Assembly: GCA_036924285.1 (NCBI GenBank) | Contig: JAYKYS010000004.1 | Span: 20,492,001 to 20,556,000 of the forward strand | Direction: 5' to 3' | DNA from: Asterella californica | Lineage: Eukaryota; Streptophyta; Marchantiopsida; Marchantiales; Aytoniaceae | DNA: 64,000 nucleotides | Shown here: in pieces, positions 1-9,029 of the stretch | How the letters are laid out: every line of letters starts with the position of its first letter | Numbering within the stretch: position 1 is the first letter of the stretch | Program-made: the position numbers and the translations under genes | Notes under the pieces: model-generated | Told to the model about the DNA's origin: nothing | Databases searched by the model: none | The model's input: only the letters and a program-made list of their open reading frames with translations

Positions 1-370
1 CACATTTATGCTGGGAGGAGGTGCCATCACTTGGCAGTGTAAAAAGCAGCCAACTATTGCTTTATCCTCCTCTGAAGCAGATATCGTGGTCTGTGTAATG
101 CAGCACGAGAGGCCATTTGGCTAAGATGGATGTTGGAGGATGTAGGTGTCAACCAAGACCACTCCAACAGTAATCTGGACTGATAGCATGAGTGCAATAG
201 CATTGGCAAAAAATCCAGTGCATCATGCTGGAACAAAGCACATTGAAGTGCAAGTCCACTTCATCAGGGAGAAAATAATTTCGGGAGAGGTTGTTACTCA
301 ATGGGTAACAACTGATGATCAAACTGCTGATATATTCATCAAGCCTTTGTCTTCAAAAATTGAGACTTGA
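1..370 (+). pseudogene. Ty1/copia polyprotein, C-terminal RNase H fragment
   Basis: This is the last part of a copia-type Pol polyprotein, entering from the left edge and ending at the stop at 368-370. Read with frame changes it gives the usual copia RNase H tail: a GGGAITWQ block near 15-40, an ALSSSEAD block near 60-80, then DSMSAIALAKNP and HHAGTKHIEVQ, and finally the terminal TADIFIKPL motif. The second half is one 74-codon frame (146-370), while the first 145 bases need a frame change, so the copy is broken. In the family this domain degrades the RNA strand of the RNA/DNA hybrid during reverse transcription. It is followed directly by a polypurine tract and an LTR start, the expected copia order. 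The rest of the element lies outside the window. Confidence 0.85.
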
Positions 371-400
371 ACTTGGTGTATATTCAGTACCACTGACATT

Positions 401-409
401 AAGAGGAGG
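401..409 (+). promoter_or_regulatory. copia polypurine tract
   Basis: AAGAGGAGG lies 31 bases after the copia stop codon and directly before a TGTT start. This is the usual place and composition of the plus-strand primer of copia elements. Confidence 0.7.
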
Positions 410-528
410 TGTTAAAGATAATGTCTAGTCTATAGTCACATCTATAGTCATCTCTATAGTCACCTCTATAAGTCACATCTATAGTCATCTCTATAGTCAT
501 CTCTATAGTCACATCTCTATGACTAGTG
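410..528 (+). repeat. Start of copia 3' LTR with 12-13-bp minisatellite
   Basis: The sequence starts TGTTAAAGATAATG right after the polypurine tract, as an LTR should. From about 424 to 520 it becomes a short tandem repeat of the type CTCTATAGTCAY with variants. The LTR has no recognisable 3' end; it runs straight into the foldback element at 529, so it is truncated or interrupted. The minisatellite has no counterpart at the other end of the foldback element. Confidence 0.6.
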
Positions 529-584
529 GCTGGGTCGGGTTGGCCCACTGGGCTCGGCCGGTTTTGTGTTGTGGCGCTGCTTAC

Positions 585-850
585 CCGATGGTGTAATCTT
601 TCTCGATGGCTTAATATCCCGATGGCTTCCTCCACCGTTGATGTAGCGATGGTTTAATGTTGCGACGGCTCCCGACATCTTATTCCGACTACTTCAACGC
701 AAAGTATGATTTTATTCAGGGCCTTTAAGCTAAATTTTTGACTCGATGTAACTATTCCCGTGTATTTGATCATGTAGCGATGGCTCCGTAAATTGCCCCC
801 GATAAATATCCGATGGTTTACTTTTCCCCGGTGGTTTATTGTCTCGCGGA
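585..850 (+). repeat. Subterminal CGATGGYTTA-type motif cluster, left arm
   Basis: About eight variants of CGATGGYTTA or CGATGGCTCC occur within 265 bp, near 588, 604, 619, 643, 661, 777, 810 and 829. The same cluster is mirrored in the right arm at about 6380-6645 as CCATCG cores. Clusters of short subterminal repeats are typical transposase-binding regions of plant DNA transposons; that role here is inferred. Confidence 0.55.
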
Positions 851-974
851 GTTGATTATTTCTATGAAATTCTCCATCATCGATAAACATTATTCCTCCC
901 TCGAACTTTTACCTAAACCATGTTCATGCCTCAACAGCCGACTATTATAAACTCGGATGCCACCATTTGAAGCG

Positions 975-1093
975 TGATGCGGTCATACCAGGGCCACGCC
1001 ACCAGATCCCATCAGAACTCTGCAGTTAAATGCCCTTGGGCCGGAATAGTACTGGGATGGGTGACCTCTCGGGAAGTCCGGGTGCTGCATCCA
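975..1093 (+). rRNA. 5S rRNA gene-like sequence, left arm
   Basis: This 119-bp stretch matches plant 5S rRNA from end to end. It has the 5' helix strand GATGCGGTCATACCA, the block ATCCCATCAGAACTC, box A-like AGTTAAATGCCC, the intermediate element region GGAATAGTACTGGGAT, box C-like GGATGGGTGACCTC, and a 3' strand ending GCTGCATCC that can pair with the 5' end. A run of eight Ts begins five bases downstream. It differs from usual plant 5S near bases 17-30 and in box A (AAATGCCC where AAGCGTGC is usual). It is a lone copy inside a transposon arm, so it is more likely a captured promoter/gene copy than part of the working 5S array. The other arm carries the same variant, so the 5S was there before the arms diverged. 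Confidence 0.85.
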
Positions 1094-1097
1094 ATTC

Positions 1098-1120
1098 TTT
1101 TTTTTCTTTTTTTCCTTTTT
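1098..1120 (+). terminator. Pol III oligo-T terminator after left 5S copy
   Basis: T8, C, T7, CC, T7 begins five bases after the 5S 3' end. Runs of four or more Ts are the standard Pol III terminator, so a transcript from the internal 5S promoter would stop here. Confidence 0.75.
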
Positions 1121-1176
1121 TTCCTACGAATTAATTCTTTGGCAATCGAACAAATATTATGCTACCAGGCACTAAA

Positions 1177-1440
1177 CTAATTAATTACTCGTATGTTCTT
1201 TTCCTTTTTGGACGTGAATTGATTCTTTGGCACCGAATAAATTAATTGCTCGTATGTATGTTAACTAATTAATTACTCGTATGTTCTTTTCCTTGTTGGA
1301 CGTGAATTGATTCTTTGGCACCGAATAAATTAATTGCTCGTATGTATGTTAACTAATTAATTACTCGTATGTTCTTTTCCTTGTTGGACGTGAATTGATT
1401 CTTTGGCACCGAATAAATTAATTGCTCGTGTGTATGTTGT
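1177..1440 (+). repeat. Three 88-bp tandem repeats in the left arm
   Basis: Units begin CTAATTAATTACTCGTATG at 1177, 1265 and 1353. They are almost identical. The right arm has a single unit, so the tripling happened after the arms formed or was lost on the right. Confidence 0.85.
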
Positions 1441-3100
1441 ATGTTTCTCTTTCTTCCCCCATGAAATGACCTTGAATAGGGAACCCATTAGTTTATTGTA
1501 ATAAATCCAAATACCGTAGTACTTCGTTTCCTTGACAAGGCAATAAAGCGCATGGAGGTCGGTCTCCTTAACTCCTAAAAACAAAACACAAAAAACAAAA
1601 CAAAAAGAAAAAGTAAAGTAATGTCTCTAATGGATCAGCGAGTAGACCAAATCTGGAACCACGTAACTCACAACCCGCTCTCCGAGTGGGTGGATTGGGA
1701 TAGTGGAGGGTGTAACGATGGTCTTCCTTACAGAGGGTGGGGTGCTGTTTAACTAAAAACCTCCAATCACAATCCATCCGACCGCGGTTGCCTCTGTACG
1801 TACCAGGTTGCCAGCGGTACTAACTAGGTTGGAGCTCGCCTTCGTACGTGTGACATGACCCAATGAGAGAGAAGTTACCGTTATAATTTGAATTAATTGA
1901 GTAAACAGATAATTAGACAGAAAAAAAATTTAAGAATAATAGTATAAAAATTAAGTATAAACAAATAATATTATATTATTATATTATTATATTATAATAA
2001 AGTAAACATTATAAACTATTATATTTTAAATTAAATTTTTTAAAATTAAATAATTCTGTCTTGAACTTACTAACTTCATTATTGATGTTACACTTAGTCG
2101 CTAATGACTAAAAAAAACTGTAAGTGAAAGTACAGAACGGCCCTTATTTTACTATTAAAATAATATTTAAGATAAATTAATCCAAATATCTTTTAATTTA
2201 TAATCTAAATATTCGAAGAGAAAAAGTTTAGTAATTAAATAATACCTAATAACTTTTAATAACTTTATTTTAATATTAAAAAGTGGACATATATCTCCTC
2301 CTTCTTAACATGGAAGAAGTGAATATACATGCTCCCAGAAAAGCTATATGTAACTGTTTCTTAAGTAGAACAATGGTCTTCTTTTTCTTCCTTATTACTT
2401 TCACTAATAAACAATTTCGTTTCCTCCTTCCCATCTTCACTTCAGTTTTTTGTATCGTTAAATTTTCTACAGATTCATCTTCCAAAATGAAATCGTCCAA
2501 TATTTCAAACAATATACATCCAAAGTACACTTCTGGCCGAACGGAGGAAAAATGAAAGTGAAAAATCTAAAACTTCCATTGGATCAGACACCACAGTGAG
2601 AGTGCAACCAAGATGTTAACATGAATTCCATAAGAGTTAAAGACAAAATATTCAGTAATTTCAACTTTAATCTAGTATTTAATGTAATTATTATAAATTA
2701 CATGCTTTGTACAGCTGAATCTTCTGGACATAACCCATAAAGCATGTGGACTGCGAGTATAGGAAGAGAAAAAGAGGAGTATACCGTGTGAGAAAATCAG
2801 TTTATTGAAGGTTTAATTTATCACTTTATATTCACTTTATTTATCACTTTATATTCATAATTGTATTCACTAAAAGATTATTAGTTTAAATTGTGTATTT
2901 AACAACATGAATAAATCACAAGGAGGAGAAAAACCATAAGGATGTTAGGCCACCGGAATAGTTCCGTCGAGGAAAATTAAAACCTAAATGCACTGAAGTA
3001 AATAGTTATTTATGTTGAAGTCAATGGAAAATTATTTTGAATTAGAAGGGATCGGCTTAAACCGGAGAAGTTCGTTAAAGAAAATATTTAAAATTAAAGG

Positions 3101-3540
3101 TAAACATAAATTTTAACATAAATAAAATAAACATAAAAGTGAAGCAAACGGTTTAATTTAATGTTCTAAAAGTAGCATAGAAAGAAATAAGCAATAGCAA
3201 AAATGTTCACTCTAAGTTGTAGCAATTAATTAATAAGGCTAGTTTAATTTATTCCTTCTAAAAATCACAGGGAAAAATCAAAATTAATTAATATCGGGAT
3301 GAGGAGGAAACCATCGCGAGAAATTAAAGATCTCTCAGTTCTTGGAGGTTGGACGCATTATTCTGGTTCGAGTCTGTTGGTGCTCAAAACGCATAGCGAG
3401 GATATAGATCCCTGCGGTTAAAGACCAAAAATGGTATACCTCCAGCTTCGGATGTGAGCGCTGATTCAGGTTTTAATATGCCGAAAATAGTTCATATTTT
3501 TTGTTTATAATTTCAAACATTAGATACTCTATGACAAAAT
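3101..3540. other. Central unique part of the foldback element
   Basis: Single-copy sequence between the left arm and the tandem array. No coding frame, RNA gene or known motif was recognised. Confidence 0.5.
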
Positions 3541-3546
3541 TCTTGA

Positions 3547-4235
3547 TGAATCTTTAAGTATCTCAGATCGAGCTGAGCTTTTGTCAGTAAGATATATGTA
3601 GCATATACATCATATTGCCTAATTTCAGCTCGTTTTGAGATGATCGAAAAAACCACAAACGCTAAGGACAACCCATTTGGGTAACTTTTAAGAGCATTTT
3701 GTAAAAGAAGATGACTTCTCAAGTATCTCAGAACGACACGATATTCTGTCAGTATGATATACATAGCATATAAATCATGTGCTCAAAATTTCAGCTCATT
3801 CTAATATGGTTGAAAAAACCACAAACGCTACAGACAACCCTTTTGGGGTACCTTTGAGACCATTTTGTAAAAGAAGACGACTTCTCAAGTATCTCAGAAC
3901 GACACGATATTCTGTCAGTATGATATAAATAGCATATAAATCATGTGCTCAAAATTTCAGCTCATTCTAACATGGTTGAAAAAACCACAAACGCTACAGA
4001 CAACCCTTTTGGGTTACCTTTGAGACCATTTTGTAAAAGAAGACGACTTCTCAAGTATCTCAAAACGACATGAAATTCTGTCAGTAAGATACACATAGCA
4101 TATACATCATATTCTCAAAATTTCAACTTGTTCTGACATGTTCAAAAAAATCACAAACGCTAAGGACAACCCATTTGGGGTACCTTTCATGGCATTCTAT
4201 AAAAGAAGATGACTTCTCAAGTATCTTAGTCTCAC
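3547..4235 (+). repeat. 166-bp tandem array at the centre of the foldback element
   Basis: The landmark GACTTCTCAAGTATCT recurs at 3713, 3879, 4045 and 4211, exactly 166 bp apart, with a more diverged unit starting near 3547. Each unit contains ACAAACGCTA and ACAACCC blocks. The minus-strand frames across it are by-products of the repeat. Confidence 0.85.
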
Positions 4236-6113
4236 TTCTCAAGTTATCTTTAATTTTAAATATTTTCTTTAACGAACTTCTCTGGTTTAGGCGAATCCCT
4301 TCTAATTCAAAATAATTTTTTATTGATTTCAACACAAATAATTATTTACTTCAGTGCCTTTAGGTTTTAATTTTACTCGACGGAACTATTCTGGTGGCCT
4401 AACATCCTTATGGTTTTCCTCCTCCTTGTGATTTATTCATGTTGTTAAATACATAATTTAAACTAATAACCTTTTAGTGAATACAATTATGAATAAAAAT
4501 GATAAATAAAGTGAATATAAAGTGATAAATTAAAACTTCCAAAAACTGATTTTCTCACACGATATAGTCCTCTTTTTCTCTTCCTATTGTGCGTCGCAGT
4601 CCACATGCTTTATGGATTATTTCCAGAAGATTCGGCATGTACAAAGCAACTAATTTATAATAATTACATTAAATATTAAATTAAAGTTGAAATTACTGAA
4701 TATTTTCTCTTTAACTCTTATGGAATTCATGTTAACATCTCGGTTGTACTCTCACTGTGGTGTCCGATCCAATGGAATTTTTAGATTTTTCACTTTCATT
4801 TTTCCTCCGTTTGACCAAAAGTGTACTTTGGATGTATATTGTTTGAAGTATTGGACGATTTCATTTTGGAAGATGAATCTGTAGAAAATTTAACGATACA
4901 AAAAACTGAAGTGAGGACAGGAAGGAGGAAACGGAATTGTTTATTAGTGAAAGTAATAAAGAAGAAAAAGAAGACCATTGTTCTACTTAAGAAACGGTTA
5001 CATTTTGCTTTTCTGGGAGCATGTATATTCACTTCTTCCATGTTAAGAAGGAGGAGATATATGTCCACTTTTTAATATTAAAATAAAGTTATTAAAAGTT
5101 ATTTGGTATTATTTAATTACTAAACTTTTTCTCTTCGAATATTTAGATTATAAATTAAAAGATATTTGGATTAATTTATCTTAAATATTATTTTTATAGT
5201 AAAATTAAGACCGTTCTGTACTTTCACTTACAGTTTTTTGTAGTCATTAACGATTAAGTGTAACATCGATAATGAAGTTAGTAAGTTCAAAATAGAATTA
5301 TTTAAATTTAAAAAATAATTTCAGATAAAGTAGAAGTATAACTTTAGAATAATTCTCACTTTATCGCCCTTCATGGTAATCAGTAGTTCACGGTGATTTT
5401 TGTGGATTTGATCAGGTTTACAATTTTTACTTTATTATAATATAATATTATTTATTTATACTTAATTTTTATACTATTATTCTTAAATTTTTTTTCTGTC
5501 TAATTATCTGTTTACTCAATTAATTCAAATTATAACGGTAACTTCTCTCTCATTGGGCCACGTCACACGTATGAAGGCGAGCTCCAACCTAGTTAGTACC
5601 GCTGGCAACCTAGTACGTACAGAGGCAACCGCGGTCGGATGGGTTGTGATTGGAGGTTTTTAGTTAAACAGCACCCCACCCTCTGTAAGGAAGACCATCG
5701 TTACACCCTCCACTATCCCAATCCACCCACTCGGAGAGCGGGTTGTGAGTTACGTGGTTCCAGATTTGGTCTACTCGCTGATTCATTAGAGACATTACTT
5801 TACTTTTTCTTTTTGTTTTGTTTTTTGTGTTTTATTTTTAGGAGTTAAGGAGACCGACCTCCAGGCGCTTTATTGCCTTGTCAAGGAAACGAAGTACTAC
5901 GGTATTTGGATTTATTATAATAAACTAATGGGTTCCCTATTCAAGGTCATTTCATGGGGGAAGAAAGAGAAACATACAACATACATACGAGCAATTAATT
6001 TATTCGGTGCCAAAGAATCAATTCACGTCCAACAAGGAAAAGAACATACGAGTAATTAATTAGTTTAGTGCCTGGTAGCATAATATTTGTTCGATTGCCA
6101 AAGAATTTATTCG

Positions 6114-6130
6114 TAAAAAAAGGAAAAAAA
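6114..6130 (-). terminator. Pol III oligo-T terminator after right 5S copy
   Basis: On the plus strand A7, GG, A7 precedes the 5S sequence; on the minus strand this is a T-rich run directly downstream of the 5S 3' end. Confidence 0.7.
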
Positions 6131-6134
6131 GAAT

Positions 6135-6253
6135 TGGATGCAGCACCCAGACTTCTCGGGAGGTCACCCATCCCAGTACTATTCCGGCCCAAGGGCATTT
6201 AACTGCAGAGTTCTGATGGGATCTGGTGGCGTGGCCCTGGTATGACCGCATCA
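6135..6253 (-). rRNA. 5S rRNA gene-like sequence, right arm
   Basis: Reverse complement of the left-arm 5S copy, differing at about three positions, all near box C and the 3' helix and all transitions. The box A-like, intermediate element and 5' helix regions are unchanged. It points inwards, as does the left copy, so the two would be transcribed towards each other. It has its own T-rich terminator at 6114-6130. It shares every unusual base of the left copy outside the three changes, so the pair has one origin. Whether TFIIIA and Pol III use it cannot be told from sequence. Confidence 0.85.
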
Positions 6254-9029
6254 CGCTTCAAATGGTGGCATCCGAGTTTATAATAGTCGGCTGTTGAGGC
6301 ATGAACATGGTTTAGGTAAAAGTTCGAGGGAGGAATAATGTTTATCGATGATGGAGAATTTCATAGAAATAATCAACTCCGCGAGACAATAAACCACCGG
6401 GGAAAAGTAAACCATCGGATATTTATCGGGGGCAATTTACGGAGCCATCGCTACATGATCAAATACACGGGAATAGTTACATCGAGTCAAAAATTTAGCT
6501 TAAAGGCCCTGAATAAAATCATACTTTGCGTTGAAGTAGTCGGAATAAGATGTCGGGAGCCGTCGCAACATTAAACCATCGCTACATCAACGGTGGAGGA
6601 AGCCATCGGGATATTAAGCCATCGAGAAAGATTACACCATCGGGTAAGCAGCGCCACAACACAAAACCGGCCGAGCCCAGTGGGCCAACCCGACCCAGCG
6701 ACCCGACCCCGGCCCGCTACACTCCGTCACCCGACCCGACTTGTTAACCTGCGGGTGCTGTTCAACTAAATAACTTGACTGTGGTGCTATTCAAGCTGTA
6801 CTATTCTCTGCGGGTGCTGTTTAACTAAAAACCTCGTATTCACTTGGTTTACTTCTTTAACAGGAGATCCGTCTGCATTTCCTTGCTTGTGCCGATTTTC
6901 ACCATCTCCTACTAAACCTGCGTCTCCGAACTGCGTCTGGGCTCTCCAGTAACTGTTGCAGTTTTCGTCGACTCTTTTGGTCGTGAAGTAATTTAGTGCC
7001 ACACCTGAAACGACTGCACCGTGGCAGTATTCCAGTCGACTGGTATAATTGTCTGGCAACAGAGAACACTACGGGAGCCGCTAATGCAAAATCTTACGAA
7101 GTCAGTAGTGAGTAGTAACTGAGCCGCTCTCCTCTTTACAAGTAAGTCATTTCTCGGCGAATTGCCGTCTTGGCCAAGTATATCTCCGTTACTTTCATTA
7201 CTTGCGCCGCTATGCACCTTTAGTCAAATATTTTCTCTATTTTTACAAAATTCGGAAAAAACTCTCACTAGAATTGGGAGTTTATCCCATTAAAATGTTT
7301 TTGGCAATATTATCACAAACTTTGGACCCTTAATGAATCACTTCAAACTTTATTCCTTGCACATGACTGTCTCGATCTTTCTGAGAAAACTATACGAGAC
7401 AATTAGACACTTCAATAAAAAAAGAAATAGCTCGTTTTGAGTAATATAAGAATGTTCACATTGCCGGTCTTATCATTTTGTAGCAGATATATCTTTCTAT
7501 TACCTAATACAGTTGTTTAGTCAAGTATTTTTATTTCACTCTGTTAATCTGGTGCATTTTTTGGAGGTGTGCAGAAACAGTCTGTTTATTTCATTCCGTT
7601 ATTCTGATGCAACTTTTAGAATATATATGTAAATACCTAAAAATGGAGAACATGAACTTGCCTAGTGAGAGCGGCTGCAACGATCATGAGTGGCAGTTTA
7701 AATATGTTATACTATGAGCGCATTTGCATATGAGTTTGGAAACCAAATTTCTTGGTGTTTAAATGAATAGAATAAACCTAATATTGTTTAGATGTCCAAA
7801 GTATTTTGCATAACAGCAAGTCTTAGAGGATCAACACAAAGGCTGGATCCAAGTTAACTCTTTTTTTCACATGCTCCGGAAGTAAATCCTAAAAGTTCAG
7901 AATCCAATATATATCAGTATTGATCTTAAATCAAGATGGTTGGTTGCTCCTACAATTATCCAGATTTAGCAAATCATGCAACTCATTAGGTATTCGTCAC
8001 CCTCCTAAGACAGACAAAATCCATGCAAAATACTTCATTTATTTAGATGACTAAGATATATAATCTCATTTTACCCATTACCTTGTTTCCTTATATTATA
8101 AATCTACGAAACAGCGGAAATCTTACATAGGACGGAAGTTAGAACAAGTGGTCCCAGTAGAGTGAGAAAGGAGGTATTCATTGAAGAGCTCGAGCTTTGA
8201 CTCTTGGATGCTAAATGACTTCCAGTTCGTCATGCTCTCCACTTTCCCTTCAGGTTTGTGAATCTTTCCAAAGTTGCATAATCACCTACATATATAGAAC
8301 AGGGTAAACTATCCCTTTTCACCGTTTAAACATGACAAGAAGAAACAGTTCTCCTTAATTTAGATCTGACAAACCAAAAGCGATAAACAAAGACAATCTT
8401 GCTAACAAATTTAACGGAGTGATAGACACCCATGTAATTTATAGCACACAAACATGATTTTCTTTGAACGTCGCAAGAGGATAGGCAAATTTCTACACGA
8501 GAGAAAAATCCTCTACAGTCATTTGCACCAAGAAGTAAACCTTCTTCCCTGAAAACTTTTAGAAAGATTTTGCTTAAGATCAGCAATTTTTAAAATAAAC
8601 GGAACTGACATGATTAAACTCCGACATGAATGCACGCTCTGTTCTCTTTACCGGTTTCCAGCATTTACTGGAATTTTATTTGGCATTTCCCTTTTCTTAA
8701 AATATTCTCCATGATTCTGAAAAGCAGGTTTGTGGGCACCGAAGATAAAATAGAACAGTTCTTCCTGTAATCTAACTATAAACATGTTATATCCGAAATA
8801 GTAACGGGAATGCGAACCAGAAATTAGTGCAGAAATTAAAGTTTATAAACGTACTTTCCAATTGAGAGAGGAAGTTGTTTCGAGTTACTTCTCAATCGGA
8901 TCACGATAGCCGGATCTGGACACACTCTTAGTTTCCTGTAGAGAACATGACACTCTTAGTATCGTGTAGTGATCGAAACGGGACACTCTTAGTATCGTCT
9001 TGAGATCAAAACTATCAAAGTGATTGAAA

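Larger units (their letters stand above)
529..3100 (+). repeat. Left arm of the foldback element
   Basis: Order from the outside: GC-rich tip, a cluster of GATGG motifs (585-850), the 5S sequence (975-1093), three 88-bp repeats (1177-1440), a segment containing GTGCTGTTTAACTAAAAACC (about 1743-1762), a very AT-rich stretch (1880-2280), and a GGAGGAG-containing inner part (2280-3100). Differences from the right arm are few in the outer part (the frame at 654-890 translates identically to its mirror at 6338-6574) and more frequent towards the centre. Confidence 0.8.
529..6699. mobile_element. Large foldback (near-palindromic) element with 5S rRNA sequences in both arms
   Basis: The first and last roughly 2.5 kb are reverse complements. 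The match starts at GCTGGGTCGGG (529) against its complement ending at 6699. It runs inwards through shared landmarks: the 5S copies (975 / 6253), the block at 2283-2555 against 4796-5068, and the block near 3050-3100 against 4245-4290. The middle (about 3100-4245) is not inverted and contains a tandem array. No transposase frame is seen; short frames in the arms are mirrored with no protein family features. Long inverted arms with internal repeats and subterminal motif clusters fit a non-autonomous foldback-type or long-TIR DNA transposon. A clear target-site duplication was not found, so the exact ends and superfamily are open. It abuts a copia LTR on the left and STP unit A on the right. 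Confidence 0.75.
4245..6699 (-). repeat. Right arm of the foldback element
   Basis: Reverse complement of the left arm with the same order of landmarks. It has only one copy (about 5980-6062) of the 88-bp unit that is tripled on the left. It also has local rearrangement near 5300-5440, where the left arm is an AT-rich run. Outside 6699 the sequence continues with CCCGACC-type repeats to about 6740 that have no match on the left. Confidence 0.8.

Noticed and set aside
654..890. A 78-codon frame present identically in both foldback arms (also 6338-6574)
   Set aside because: Its identity follows from the inverted repeat. It has no domain, and the motif repeats (GATGG) explain its open reading.
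975..1093. Functional chromosomal 5S rDNA array
   Set aside because: Only one copy per arm, in a foldback element, with altered box A; no tandem 5S units nearby.
3547..4235. CRISPR-like regular repeats
   Set aside because: The units are contiguous 166-bp tandem repeats without spacers, in a plant transposon.
529..6699. Two Cassandra LTRs in inverted orientation
   Set aside because: No tRNA-Met-type priming site, polypurine tract or LTR-length repeat around the 5S was seen, and the arms are far longer than Cassandra LTRs. Kept as an alternative to test.
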